This document shows positions 49,850-59,268 of a stretch of 64,000 nt of DNA, one piece after another; positions within the stretch are counted from its first letter, which is position 1, and each line of letters starts with the position of its first letter. A program made the translations under genes and the position numbers. The notes beneath the pieces are model-generated. The model ran no database searches. It was not told the DNA's origin and saw only the letters and a list, made by a program, of their open reading frames with translations. Source of the DNA: an uncultured Elusimicrobiales bacterium (lineage in GTDB: Bacteria > Elusimicrobiota > Elusimicrobia > Elusimicrobiales > Elusimicrobiaceae); NCBI GenBank assembly GCA_944324115.1, contig CALUVB010000003.1, forward strand, positions 159,406 through 223,405, in the 5' to 3' direction.

Positions 49850-50437
49850 ATGGTATCAAAACTTGATATATGTAATATAGCGTTGGCTCATTTAGGACAA
49901 GAGCCTATTTCTTCTTTAGGACAAGAAGATGAAAAAGCACGCCGTTGTACTTTATTTTATGAACCGGTAAAAAGAGAGGTGCTCCGTACCCATAATTGGG
50001 CATTTGCGGGCAGTCAGGTTTCATTGGCTTTGCTGGCGGGTGACGGAGGAAAAGAATGGCCTTATATGTATGCTTACCCGCAGGATTGTCTGTTTTTGAG
50101 AAAAGTATTTTCTCCGGGGCCAAATGGCCGGGCGGGGGCTTTTAAAGAGGCTTTTAATGCGGATTTGCATGCACGGGTTATTTTCTCTGCGATTGCGCAA
50201 GCCAGCGCCGAATATACCCGTGATGTTTGCGATGAAAGTCAATTTGATCCGGCTTTTTGCAAGGCCTTTTCTTTGGCCTTGGCAGCGGATTTGGCGGTGG
50301 CTTTAACCGCCGATACCGCTTTGGCCCGTATGGTATTGGAGAAATATACTTTGGCCTTAGAGGAAGCCCGCCGCAGCAATATGAGTGAGCGTTTTGACAT
50401 ACGTTCCGGGCGCAGTGCGTTTGTGGAGGCCCGCTGA
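49850..50437 (+). CDS. Head-tail adaptor, T7 gp11-like tail tubular protein A
   Basis: 195 residues. Forms the ring between portal and nozzle. Typical pattern: SKLDICNIALAHLGQEPISSL, then CTLFYEPVKREVLRTHNWAFA, LPQD-like MYAYPQDCLFLRKVF, and a C-terminal helix of KYTLALEEARRSNMSE. The strong AGGAG site follows the AT island. The next gene starts three bases after the stop. Confidence 0.85.
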   Translation: MVSKLDICNIALAHLGQEPISSLGQEDEKARRCTLFYEPVKREVLRTHNWAFAGSQVSLALLAGDGGKEWPYMYAYPQDCLFLRKVFSPGPNGRAGAFKEAFNADLHARVIFSAIAQASAEYTRDVCDESQFDPAFCKAFSLALAADLAVALTADTALARMVLEKYTLALEEARRSNMSERFDIRSGRSAFVEAR

Positions 50438-50439
50438 TT

Positions 50440-53046
50440 ATGCCTATACATGCAATACAGACCAATTTTGCCGGTGGGGAGATTAGCCCTCATCTGTATA
50501 CCCAAGCGGCGGCTCAAGGAAGCGCTTCTTGGCTCAAACAGGCCTGCAATTTTTTACTTCATCCGCAGGGGGGGGCTTCTAACCGCCCAGGTACAGCGTT
50601 TGTAGCCAGCGCGAAATATACAAATAAAAACGCCCGTCTCATTCCCTTTGTTTTGGGGGAGGAAGAAGCATATGTATTAGAGTTGGGCCATCAGTATATG
50701 CGGGTGCATGCGCCGGCCGGTACGTTGCTTACTGATGAAGGAAATATTTATGAAATTTCATGCCCTTACGGGGAAAATGACTTGCAAGATATTCATTATG
50801 TCCAGTATGAGCAGACGTTGTTTTTGGTACACCCGAATTATTATCCCAAAAAACTGGTGCGCGGCGATGACGGATATTTTATGCTTTCCGACATGACGAT
50901 TAAAGACGGACCGTTTATGCTGGCCAATACAAATGAAGCAAAAAAGATGCGTGTTGTCAGCCAAGATGATACAGTCGTTTCGGAAGGCGTGCGCGCTACT
51001 ATATCTTTTTTACCAGTGAATTATCCCAACTATTTTATTCAAGCTTTTTGGCGCGGAGAACATTTTTATAATCCCAATGGCTATGGATTTGATGTACAAG
51101 ACGTGGTTGACGGATTTAACGCCCATTGCAGCAGCGACGGCTGCCACGCTTATAATCAAGGTGGGGTATTGCGCATAGAATCGCCCAAAGAGACGGGCGG
51201 CGATTACAACGGCTCTGAGCTGGTTATTTATTACCGCACTGGTATTGTGGCGCCGCCGGAACTGATAGTGACGCAGGTGATGAGCGGCGGCTGCAATGCG
51301 GGAGAGATTATCAGCCAAGGGGAAACTAAATGGTATTTGGAGGCGGATTTTGATGCATTCCGCCCGGGGCAGGTAGGAGGCTTGTTTGCATTGCGCCACC
51401 GGGTGGAAAGTGCTTCCGAAAGCGGCACATTAAGTTATCAAGGAATTTCCAAAGTGATTAAAAGCGGCGGTGATTGGCGCTTGCGTACGACGGGGGAATG
51501 GTATGGGGAAATTGTGCTGGAATCTTCTCAGGATAATGAAACGTGGGAGAAGGTAAAGCATTTCAGCAAAGCGCAAAATGAGGAGAATTTTAATACGGTG
51601 GGCAGTTTGGAAGCTTCCGCCAAAATGTCTTTTCTGCGTATTCGCTGTCAAGGTATTTCTGGTGAAATGGGATATGTGCTGCAGGCTGATGCTTTCCATC
51701 AAGAAGGCATTGTCAAATTGGAAAATTATGCCAATGCCCGCAAAATGCAGGTAAGCATAGAGCGTTTTTTGGGAGAGGAGGAAGAATGGACTTCAGATTG
51801 GTCCGAAGGGTCCTTCAGCTCGGATGCGGGATATCCTTCTTGCGTGTTCTTTTATCAAGACCGGCTGGGTTTTGCTGGGAGCAAAAGAGAACCCCAAACG
51901 ATTTGGTTTTCTAAAACGGGAGAATATGAAGATTTTGGGTATTTGCGCACATTGGAAGATTCTGATGCTATCAGCCTGACGCTTTCCGGCAAGAAATTAA
52001 ACGCCATAAATTCGGTGGCTGTTGGGGCCAAGTTGTTGGTATTTACCGCCGGAAGCGAATGGAGTTTGGGCAGCAGCGGGGCCTTGACGCCCTATAATAT
52101 AGAAATCCGCCAAGAGGGAGAGCGCGGTGCCAACCGGGTGCCGCCCATTGTGGTGGGTAACCGTACTTTGTTTGTACAAGCGCGCGGCAGTGTATTGCGT
52201 GATTTTTATTATCAATATAACAGCGATTCTTATACCGGGCGGGATTTAACGCTGAGGGCCCGGCATCTGTTTTTCAATAAAGAAATTAAAGAAATGTCCT
52301 ATCAGCAAGAGCCGGATAATTTAATTTGGTGTGTATTGACTGACGGCAGCCTGCTTTCTTTGACGTATTTGCCGGAAGAAGATGTCTTGGCTTGGAGCAG
52401 ACACCAGACGCAGGGGAACTTTTTGAGCGTATGCAGCATTCCTTCCCGCGGATATGATGAAACCTGGCTGCTGATTGAGCGTGACGGAGTGCGCACCATA
52501 GAGCGTCTGCTGCCGCGTTTGACCAGTAAGGCGGTGGAAAACCAAGTATATTTGGATTGCAGTGTATCTAAAAAAAATGATGAAGGTTTTACGGAAGTGG
52601 GCGGCCTGGCCCATTTGGAAGGCAGGACCATCAGTGTGTTGGCAGATGGAAGTCCTCTGCAAGGGTTGGTGGTAACAAATGGCAAAATTGTTTTGCCTCA
52701 TGAGGTGACAACGGCTCATGCCGGTTTGCCGTATCAGTCGGCGTTACAGACGCTGCCGCCGGATTATGCATTTACTGACGGTACCGCCCAAGACCGTAAA
52801 CGCCGCCCGATACAGATAATGCTCAAATTGATGGACAGCCGCGGCGGAGAAGCCGGAGTGGGAGACGGTCCCTTGGACCATTTGCTGCAAGAGCCAGCCG
52901 CTTCTTATGCGCAGGCCGCTCCCCTGCAAACGCGTGATTATATAAAGATTCTGCCCTCTAGCCATAGTTATTTTCCTTCGGTTACTTTTGTGCAGAATGA
53001 CCCGTTCCCTGTCACATTATTGGCTATTATTACGCGTTTCTGCTAG
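50440..53046 (+). CDS. Tail nozzle, T7 gp12-like tail tubular protein B
   Basis: 868 residues. Forms the short tail tube end. The N-terminal block IQTNFAGGEISPHLYTQ ... ACNFLLHPQGGASNRPGTAFVA is characteristic of podovirus nozzle proteins. Later landmarks are GYPSCVFFYQDRLGFAGSKREPQTIWFSKTGEYEDF, NAINSVAVGAKLLVFTAGSEWSLG and VLAWSRHQTQGNFLSVCSIPS, the beta-propeller core. It is longer than T7 gp12 (794), with an extra region around 290-430. The gene is followed by a convergent minus-strand gene and its terminator. Confidence 0.88.
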   Translation: MPIHAIQTNFAGGEISPHLYTQAAAQGSASWLKQACNFLLHPQGGASNRPGTAFVASAKYTNKNARLIPFVLGEEEAYVLELGHQYMRVHAPAGTLLTDEGNIYEISCPYGENDLQDIHYVQYEQTLFLVHPNYYPKKLVRGDDGYFMLSDMTIKDGPFMLANTNEAKKMRVVSQDDTVVSEGVRATISFLPVNYPNYFIQAFWRGEHFYNPNGYGFDVQDVVDGFNAHCSSDGCHAYNQGGVLRIESPKETGGDYNGSELVIYYRTGIVAPPELIVTQVMSGGCNAGEIISQGETKWYLEADFDAFRPGQVGGLFALRHRVESASESGTLSYQGISKVIKSGGDWRLRTTGEWYGEIVLESSQDNETWEKVKHFSKAQNEENFNTVGSLEASAKMSFLRIRCQGISGEMGYVLQADAFHQEGIVKLENYANARKMQVSIERFLGEEEEWTSDWSEGSFSSDAGYPSCVFFYQDRLGFAGSKREPQTIWFSKTGEYEDFGYLRTLEDSDAISLTLSGKKLNAINSVAVGAKLLVFTAGSEWSLGSSGALTPYNIEIRQEGERGANRVPPIVVGNRTLFVQARGSVLRDFYYQYNSDSYTGRDLTLRARHLFFNKEIKEMSYQQEPDNLIWCVLTDGSLLSLTYLPEEDVLAWSRHQTQGNFLSVCSIPSRGYDETWLLIERDGVRTIERLLPRLTSKAVENQVYLDCSVSKKNDEGFTEVGGLAHLEGRTISVLADGSPLQGLVVTNGKIVLPHEVTTAHAGLPYQSALQTLPPDYAFTDGTAQDRKRRPIQIMLKLMDSRGGEAGVGDGPLDHLLQEPAASYAQAAPLQTRDYIKILPSSHSYFPSVTFVQNDPFPVTLLAIITRFC

Positions 53047-53052
53047 AGAAAA

Positions 53053-53081
53053 CAGCGCCCGGATTGTTTATCCGGGCGCTG
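53053..53081 (-). terminator. Terminator of the minus-strand membrane-protein gene
   Basis: 12-bp perfect stem CAGCGCCCGGAT/ATCCGGGCGCTG, loop TGTTT, followed on the minus strand by TTTTC. It begins 6 bases after the nozzle stop codon and may also act on the plus strand. Confidence 0.75.
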
Positions 53082-53114
53082 GAAAAAGCCGGTCCGTTTG
53101 CCGTTGCGTATGAT

Positions 53115-53939
53115 TTATTGTTTTAACGGCGGAGGCAAAACGGGACGCATGGATTGGGTGGGTATAACGCCAGCCGCCGGCTTAATAGCGGTGCCGCCGG
53201 GCAAGCGGAAACTGTTTACCGTCTTGTAAACTTCTTCCTGCTCCGGAACGCTGCCTCCTACGATGTGGTAAAGAACGTTTCCTTGGATTACGTTTTGGTA
53301 CACAAAAGGTATTCCTTGCGGGTAGGAGGAGTTATAAATGAGGCCTTCTGCTTGTGCAACCGTTGCATTAGGGCCTGCGGAAACAACAGTGGACATGTCC
53401 CAGACTACTTCTCCATCAAAATCCATTTGCGAAGAGTAGGACATGATAGCCGTTAGCGCTTCCTCTGCGGTTAAGGGGATATCTTCTTCAAATTCACTCC
53501 GGACAATTGCGTAAAGGGTGATGGGAAGGGAACTGCTGGCGGCAGGATTAGCTTTTTTATCCACCAAAATATTGGTATCTATGCCAAGCAGGAGCTGGTT
53601 GTCTTCCCATGGAATCCAATCACTAAATACTGTTCCGTTATAAAGCGTGATGCTAAAGCCGTACTTCGGGTCTGTATAGGTGTGTTCTCCAAATACGGGT
53701 TCGCTGCGCGAAGAGACGGCTTCCAAGATAGGAGTAAACGGAGAAAGCCATTTTTTGGTGGTATAGTAAACGGACAGCACCAAGGCTATATATAAAACCA
53801 GCGTAGTAATTCCGGCCAGCACCAGCGGCCAAAAATTGTGTGGTTTTTTGCATAAAACCCAAATTAATTTAAACAGCAAAAAGAAAGCGCCATAGATGAT
53901 GGCGGTTATCATTATACCTATTAGAATCAGCAAAATCAT
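53115..53939 (-). CDS. Two-span membrane protein with a C-terminal extracytoplasmic domain, antisense within the virion cluster
   Basis: 274 residues from MILLILIG (AAGGAG five bases upstream). Two membrane helices at about 1-28 and 40-62, then a soluble region of about 200 residues (YTDPKYGFSITLYNGTVFSD, TLYAIVRSEFEEDIPLTAEEALTAIMSYSSQMDFDGEVVWD) ending in a Pro-rich tail. I do not recognise the family; the YGFSI-type start of the soluble region resembles PsbP/DUF1795-like lipid or envelope-stress proteins only loosely. It is transcribed against the virion genes with its own terminator, so it is either a moron expressed in the lysogenic state or a host gene insertion. Confidence 0.75.
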   Translation of the reverse strand: MILLILIGIMITAIIYGAFFLLFKLIWVLCKKPHNFWPLVLAGITTLVLYIALVLSVYYTTKKWLSPFTPILEAVSSRSEPVFGEHTYTDPKYGFSITLYNGTVFSDWIPWEDNQLLLGIDTNILVDKKANPAASSSLPITLYAIVRSEFEEDIPLTAEEALTAIMSYSSQMDFDGEVVWDMSTVVSAGPNATVAQAEGLIYNSSYPQGIPFVYQNVIQGNVLYHIVGGSVPEQEEVYKTVNSFRLPGGTAIKPAAGVIPTQSMRPVLPPPLKQ

Positions 53940-53960
53940 GTCTGCTCCTTGGGAAAAAAT

Positions 53961-54464
53961 ATGAAAAACGGCTTTTTCCATGATATTAGTTTAGAACCTC
54001 TTTGTAAAGAGCATTTAGACGGATTGGCTTTGTCCGTGCGTTCAGCTGACAAGGCGGAAATGTGGGCGGCTTATCGTTTGCCGGCAAGAGAAAGCTTGGA
54101 AATCTGTTATCAATTGTCCTCAGCAGCGGTGGCGTTGCTGTACCGGGGTCGGCCTGTAGCGGCGGCGGGTGTGCAGGCTCAAAGCTGGCTGGGGCTGAGC
54201 GGCTGTGTGTGGTCTTGGACAGGAAATGGCGTGGAGCAGTGCCGCAAATCTTTTTGGAAAGCTTCAAGGCATGTCTTGGCCGGGTTTCAGCAGATGTACC
54301 CTAAGCTGTATGCAGCCTGTGATGAACGTTACCGCGCCGCTCAGCATTATTTGCAGCGGTTAGGTGCGCAGGAGGCCGGAGAAAAATTTTATTTGGCGGG
54401 TTTGGAAACCCGTTTTATACCGTATTTTTTTGCAGCCCCGCTGGGGGCCAATATTGACCAATAA
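53961..54464 (+). CDS. Internal virion protein, T7 gp13-like
   Basis: 167 residues from MKNGFFHD (GGGAAAA site). GNAT-like features (LYRGRPVAAAGVQAQSWLGLSGCVWSWT; YPKLYAACDERYRAAQHYLQRLGAQEAGEKFYL) match the gp13/DUF2833 group that occurs next to gp14-like genes in podoviruses. In T7 this protein is needed for particle maturation and is not an active acetyltransferase. Confidence 0.75.
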   Translation: MKNGFFHDISLEPLCKEHLDGLALSVRSADKAEMWAAYRLPARESLEICYQLSSAAVALLYRGRPVAAAGVQAQSWLGLSGCVWSWTGNGVEQCRKSFWKASRHVLAGFQQMYPKLYAACDERYRAAQHYLQRLGAQEAGEKFYLAGLETRFIPYFFAAPLGANIDQ

Positions 54465-54476
54465 GGAGAGAGAATT

Positions 54477-54992
54477 ATGGGAGGAGCCATAGGAGGCGTA
54501 TTATTTGCCGGAGGAAGTATTTTATCTACAGCGGCTGCGCTGCTTGGAAAAGATGAAGCGGAGAATGATTATTATCAATCAATGGCTGCCACTGCGGAGG
54601 AAAATGCCCGTCAGATTGAGCAGACCGCCCGCCGCAATGCACAATATATTTTTGAAGATGCGGCCTATCAAAACAGCCAGTTAATGCGGGATTATTCTGC
54701 TTTGGAGGGTCGGCAGAAGACGGCGTTGGCCGCCAGCGGATTGACCAGTTCCTCGGCTACGGCGCAGATGATTTTGAAGAATAGCCGTTTAAATGCCTTG
54801 CTGGACCAAGAGATGCTGAATGATAATCTGGAGCGGGCTGTATATGAAAACAACACGTCTTCTTCACTGCAAGCTTTGCAATACCGCAATCAGGCCCAGC
54901 AATACCGCCAGGCAAACAGTCTGCGTACGCGATGGTGGAGCCAAATGGGCAGCGCGTTGGGCGGATTATTTTCTTCTAAAAATGGTTATTAA
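54477..54992 (+). CDS. Internal virion protein, T7 gp14-like
   Basis: 171 residues. A Gly/Ala-rich hydrophobic N-terminus (GGAIGGVLFAGGSILSTAAALLG) is followed by a long Gln/Ala-rich coiled coil (EENARQIEQTARRNAQYIFEDAAYQNSQLMRDYSALEGRQKTALAASG). Ejected core proteins of podoviruses have this layout and are thought to form a channel in the outer membrane. AAGGAG ahead of the ATG. Confidence 0.78.
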   Translation: MGGAIGGVLFAGGSILSTAAALLGKDEAENDYYQSMAATAEENARQIEQTARRNAQYIFEDAAYQNSQLMRDYSALEGRQKTALAASGLTSSSATAQMILKNSRLNALLDQEMLNDNLERAVYENNTSSSLQALQYRNQAQQYRQANSLRTRWWSQMGSALGGLFSSKNGY

Positions 54993-55001
54993 GGAGACGG
55001 C

Positions 55002-56576
55002 ATGAAAGTACCTGTTTACCAACCTCAAGTAAGTTATCAAAAAAACACCGCGCAAGTGGTCCGTCAGCAACAGCCGGTATATGAATCTTTTGGAAAAAAA
55101 GAGTGGGCTGATATGGCGGCCGCCGGCGCAGTTATGCGGGGAGTGTATGAATTGCCAGGCGCGCTAAACCGTACGGTGGATTCGTTCCAGAAAGCCAATG
55201 ACTCTTGGCAGGAAGAATGGAAAAAAGTGGCGGAAAATATAGCGGGAAAAAAGACGGAAAAGTCCCAATCTCAGCCTTCGGAAGCAGCTGCCCGGTCCGT
55301 TCTGATGGAGGATAAGCGAACTGGCGAATTTTCCGCTCCACAGCGAAGCGAACAGTTGTCTTTTGCACGGGAGAGGGTTTTTTCTGCCGATACAGACGGA
55401 GAAAATGCGGATACTTTGACCGGAGCCGACAGCGCCGTGCAGCGGCTGGATAAAAATTTTATGGCTTTATTCACGCAGTCTCCTCACAACTACGGGCCGG
55501 GGGAGGAGCGTTTGCTGGCGCAAGATTTTGTCATTTTGCGGCGGGAAGTGCAGCAACTGGAGGAAAAATCCCGCCAACTCCAAGCGCAGGAAGAAATAAA
55601 ACAAGGGGCCGCCACTTTTGTCCAAACCGCCGCCATGGTGCGTACGCCGCGTGCTTTGGAAAGTTATATCAAGAGCAATCTCCGTGCGGCCGCTCAAGAA
55701 GCCGGCCGGGCCGGCTTGTCAGAAGCCGCCTGGACAGACCGCGCACGCGCTTTGGAACAAGAGGCGGTGCGTCATAATGTGGAAGCGGCGTTGGAAGCAG
55801 GCGAGGCGGAGCGGGCAGATGCAATCTTTCGGCATTTTGCCGCCCGCCTGCCTGCAGATCAACAACAGACTCTTGAAAAGAAAATAACGGCCCGGCGGGC
55901 AGATTTAGTAGGAGAAACATTATGGCCGGCCGCCCGAAAAGCCTGCGCTGATTCTTCAGGCAGAGCCGATGAAAAGCGCCTGGCGGATTTTGCCCGCAGC
56001 GCCGCAGCCCGGGAAACAGATGAATTTAAACAGCAGCTGGTAGGAGCATTTAAGGCGCGCTTGGCCCAAAGCCGCAGGCGGGATTTACAGCGGCGGGCGA
56101 CGGGCTATTTGCGTTTGGCGAACGCGGAATCCGGAGCGGATTTGGCGGCCTTGATGAATGGCGATTGTTTTCGGGAAGGGGAATTTGAACGCAATTGCAA
56201 TGCCTTGCGTGCCCAACAGTCGGGTGAGGCAAAAGGTTCTTCTGCGGCCGTATTTAATCGTTTAAATCAAGCCTTGTTGGCGGGCAAATTGGAAGAAAAA
56301 GAAGCGGAAAAAGCCTTTGACGGAGGTGCGCTTTCCGCCCGAGATTATTGGCGTTTAAAAGGCCGCTGGTGTGCTGCGGAAGCGGGTGCTGATTATACCC
56401 AATCCCGCTTGTTGGCGCAGGCGGTGGGGCGTTTTTGCCGTCAGAACGGGCTCTCCGCACAAGAAAGCGAAGACGCGCTTTATTTTGTATTTACGGCAGG
56501 AGAAAGTGCGGAAGAACAACGGAAAGCCGCCCTTGCGGTAAAACAATTATTTCTTTTACAGGAGAATAAACAATGA
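55002..56576 (+). CDS. Large internal virion protein, probable gp15/gp16 counterpart
   Basis: 524 residues, predominantly helical with Ala/Arg/Glu/Gln-rich repeats. The assignment rests on position and composition: between the gp14-like gene and the tail fibre gene. No lytic transglycosylase motif, as found at the N-terminus of T7 gp16, is visible. It is much shorter than gp15 plus gp16 (747 and 1318 residues). The ATG of the tail fibre gene overlaps its stop. Confidence 0.65.
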   Translation: MKVPVYQPQVSYQKNTAQVVRQQQPVYESFGKKEWADMAAAGAVMRGVYELPGALNRTVDSFQKANDSWQEEWKKVAENIAGKKTEKSQSQPSEAAARSVLMEDKRTGEFSAPQRSEQLSFARERVFSADTDGENADTLTGADSAVQRLDKNFMALFTQSPHNYGPGEERLLAQDFVILRREVQQLEEKSRQLQAQEEIKQGAATFVQTAAMVRTPRALESYIKSNLRAAAQEAGRAGLSEAAWTDRARALEQEAVRHNVEAALEAGEAERADAIFRHFAARLPADQQQTLEKKITARRADLVGETLWPAARKACADSSGRADEKRLADFARSAAARETDEFKQQLVGAFKARLAQSRRRDLQRRATGYLRLANAESGADLAALMNGDCFREGEFERNCNALRAQQSGEAKGSSAAVFNRLNQALLAGKLEEKEAEKAFDGGALSARDYWRLKGRWCAAEAGADYTQSRLLAQAVGRFCRQNGLSAQESEDALYFVFTAGESAEEQRKAALAVKQLFLLQENKQ

Positions 56577-58699
56577 CGGTTTCTTATTCACAGGCGAAAG
56601 TAATTTATGAGGGTAATGGACAGACTGTGCAGTGGGATATTCCTTTTGCGTACCAGAATAAAAATGATTTGCAGATTTATTTGCTTCAAACAGACGGCAC
56701 AGAAGTCCGGCTGACGGCTGATTTTGTTATAGATACGGATCTGCAAGTCCTGCTTTATCCAATGCCCGGAAGCCAGACGCTTCCATTAGAAGCGGGGAAA
56801 AAATTAATGATTTTGCGGCGTACTGCGCTTACCCAGCAAACGGAATTTGAAGCCCAGCAGGCCTTTGACCCATTTGTGTTGGAAGAAGGCTATGACAAAG
56901 CCATGATGATTGCTCAAGAACAGGCAGAAGAATTGGCCAGAAGCCTTAAATTCCCCGCATCAGATACAGGGGCAAATACAGATGCGGCTTCTTATTTGAC
57001 GCAAATCCAAACGGGCGCTGCAGCGGCGGCGTCAGCGGCGGCTTCTTCGGAGCAAAACAAAACGTTAGCGCAAACTGCCGCCCAGACCGCTCAGCTGGCG
57101 GCGGGCCAAGCCGCGGACTCAGCTCAAGAATCGGCAGCTTGCGTCAATGCGGCGGAAGCGGCCAAAACATCAGCTTTAAACAGCGCGGCTACTGCTGTGC
57201 AAAGCGCCCAACAGGCCGGGCAGAGCGCACAGACGGCTTCCGGGGCGGCTTCCAGCGTACAAAGTGCGGTGCAAACGCACAACACAGACGTCAGCGCGCA
57301 CGCGGATATCCGCACTGCGCTTTCGGGCAAGGCAGAGCAAACGGCTTTAACCGCGCACACTTCCCGCACCGACAACCCGCACGCGGTAACTAAAGCACAA
57401 GTAGGGCTTGGGAACGTGAACAACACGGCAGATGCGGATAAGCCCGTTTCTACAGCTGTGCAAGCTGCGTTGGATTTGAAAGCTGACAAAACAGATGTAA
57501 GTGCTGATATCTCAGATATTAACGCTGCGCTGGAACGCAAACGAGATGACGAAGAATTCTACCCGGAAGATTATGGCTGGCCCGATATCCGCCCTTCTGC
57601 GTGGCCCAATGCCATTGTGTTGCTTGCTGGAGCAAAAGCTGATTATTCTGCTTACGACAATTTAGGTTTTAAAGCCACCTGTGAAGGCGGCTATAACGTG
57701 TTTATTGACGGGGTGCAATATGGCGACACTTACGCTTCCGGCGCACAATGCTCTATTACTTGGAGCCAGTATTCGGCTACTGCCGGATTTTCAATTACCC
57801 AGCCGCAAGCGTTGACGGCTCACATCGTGCAGATTGTGCCGGCAACGGCAGATAACAACATCACGGCGTTTAAATGCGTCAGAGTAGCTACTTCGGGCCA
57901 AGAAATGCAAGGCGTGCTGTGGGTGCATTTTAATTTGCAAAACGCGATTATTATTCAAGCCTTGCTGCAAGATTATGCCTCTTTATACTGCCCGCTTTGC
58001 AAAGCCATTACCGCAGTTAATGATTTGCTGAAAGTAACTAACGCTCAAGGCATGAGCGGTCAAGGGGCGGACAGATATAGTTACGGGGCGGAATTGGATT
58101 ATTGTGTACCGCTGGATTTTAGTGGAGCCTCCGCTTCTTTGCAAAGTGTATTTAATATGGCGGGTGGAAACAATGGACAGCTGCGTGTTGTTCGTTTAAA
58201 AAACATTACCGCTACTGACATTTCCTCTTTGGGAACAAACGCTAAAAATTTGCAGGAAATTAAAACGGAAGGGGTATCTTTTAAGCCGACTACTGTAACC
58301 CGTGCTTTTTTAAATTGCTCGCAATTAAAGCGGCTTCCGCAGATAGACTTTACAAATACGACATCAGCTTTTGATTTTGTGAAAGGAGCCGCGGCGTTGC
58401 AAGATACTGTTTTGGATTTGGGATATGCTCATTTGCTGACCAATTTTCACTTTTATAATACAGGGGGATTAAAGGGGTTGCTGGTCAGCTCGCAGGCTCC
58501 GTTTAGTTATTCTTCAGCCCCGCAGATTAACATAAGCAATACAGGCCTTGACCAAGCCGCGCTGGTGGCGTTGTTTAACAGTTTGCCGCAGGTAACGGCG
58601 GGGCAGGTAATTAATATTACGGGAGCAGCTGGGGCGGCTTCTTTAACGGCAGAGCAGCTGGCTATTGCCACAGATAAGGGCTGGACTGTAACAAGATAG
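56573..58699 (+). CDS. Tail fibre with T7 gp17-like N-terminus and BspA-type leucine-rich C-terminus
   Basis: 708 residues. The N-terminal ~115 residues (YSQAKVIYEGNGQTVQWDIPFAYQNKNDLQIYL ... LILRRTALTQQTEF-like) match the tail-attachment domain of T7 gp17. An Ala/Gln-rich coiled coil spans about 140-240. A fibre repeat HTSRTDNPHAVTKAQVGLGN lies at about 263-282. After a linker and Ig-like strands (about 345-450) comes a region with LRR-like repeats (LRVVRLKNITATDISSLGTNAKNLQEIKTEG, LKRLPQIDFTNTTSAFDF) ending in ALFNSLPQVTAGQVINITG ... GWTVTR, as in BspA-like surface proteins. The tip therefore may bind host surface proteins or glycans. It overlaps the previous gene by four bases. Confidence 0.85.
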   Translation: MTVSYSQAKVIYEGNGQTVQWDIPFAYQNKNDLQIYLLQTDGTEVRLTADFVIDTDLQVLLYPMPGSQTLPLEAGKKLMILRRTALTQQTEFEAQQAFDPFVLEEGYDKAMMIAQEQAEELARSLKFPASDTGANTDAASYLTQIQTGAAAAASAAASSEQNKTLAQTAAQTAQLAAGQAADSAQESAACVNAAEAAKTSALNSAATAVQSAQQAGQSAQTASGAASSVQSAVQTHNTDVSAHADIRTALSGKAEQTALTAHTSRTDNPHAVTKAQVGLGNVNNTADADKPVSTAVQAALDLKADKTDVSADISDINAALERKRDDEEFYPEDYGWPDIRPSAWPNAIVLLAGAKADYSAYDNLGFKATCEGGYNVFIDGVQYGDTYASGAQCSITWSQYSATAGFSITQPQALTAHIVQIVPATADNNITAFKCVRVATSGQEMQGVLWVHFNLQNAIIIQALLQDYASLYCPLCKAITAVNDLLKVTNAQGMSGQGADRYSYGAELDYCVPLDFSGASASLQSVFNMAGGNNGQLRVVRLKNITATDISSLGTNAKNLQEIKTEGVSFKPTTVTRAFLNCSQLKRLPQIDFTNTTSAFDFVKGAAALQDTVLDLGYAHLLTNFHFYNTGGLKGLLVSSQAPFSYSSAPQINISNTGLDQAALVALFNSLPQVTAGQVINITGAAGAASLTAEQLAIATDKGWTVTR

Positions 58700-58708
58700 G
58701 AGCGAGTT

Positions 58709-58966
58709 ATGAGCGAAAAACAAATGCTTTACAAAGTGTGTTTTGACGAGCAGGGCGAATATGTAAACGCGCAAGGCCAGCGGTGCAATTTGCTGGTATG
58801 CAACGAGGTGGTATTCCCGCCGCAGGAAACGCTGGATGCTGAGGGCAACGTGGTGCAAAGCCGCGTGCCGACGCCGCAGGAAAAGGGATATTTTGCCTAT
58901 CCCTCTTTGGAGGCGGCGCTGGCGGGGCTGGACTTGCAGAAAGCGCAAGGGGGAGGGCATGAATGA
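58709..58966 (+). CDS. Small protein after the tail fibre (possible chaperone or accessory)
   Basis: 85 residues, GAGCGAG before the ATG. Begins MSEKQMLYKVCFDEQGEY, with VCNEVVFPPQETLDAEGNVV and a Gly/His-rich tail. I know no family. Small genes at this position in other phages often encode tail-fibre assembly chaperones, but no homology is visible. The stop overlaps the following ATG by eight bases. Confidence 0.6.
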   Translation: MSEKQMLYKVCFDEQGEYVNAQGQRCNLLVCNEVVFPPQETLDAEGNVVQSRVPTPQEKGYFAYPSLEAALAGLDLQKAQGGGHE

Positions 58967-59267
58967 AGAATTGTTTAAGATGTTAGGCACGCTGGCGGTG
59001 TCTGTGGGGGGGACATGGGTGGCTCTGCATAAGAAACTGGAGAATCTCTCCACCCGTTTGCAGGCGGCGGAGAAGAACTTAGACAAAATGGAGCAAAACC
59101 ACCGCTCCGATATTGTAGAGGTAAAAAGCAAAATCCGCTCTGCCGAAACGACGCTGGCGGAAATCCGCGCGCAGTATGCGGTTACTTCGGCCGATATCAA
59201 GCACCTAACTTCATTGGTGGGCGAACTGCGCACCGATGTAAAAACACTTCTCTCTCAGGGGGAATAA
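58959..59267 (+). CDS. Small membrane/coiled-coil protein of the lysis block
   Basis: 102 residues from MNEELFKML. A short hydrophobic stretch (MLGTLAVSVGGTWVALH) precedes a long coiled coil (KKLENLSTRLQAAEKNLDKMEQ ... RSAETTLAEIRAQYAVTSADIKHLTSLVGELRTDVKTLL). The layout is similar to XhlA-type or anti-holin-like proteins with reversed order. The role is uncertain. It sits two bases before the endolysin gene. Confidence 0.6.
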   Translation: MNEELFKMLGTLAVSVGGTWVALHKKLENLSTRLQAAEKNLDKMEQNHRSDIVEVKSKIRSAETTLAEIRAQYAVTSADIKHLTSLVGELRTDVKTLLSQGE

Positions 59268-59268
59268 T

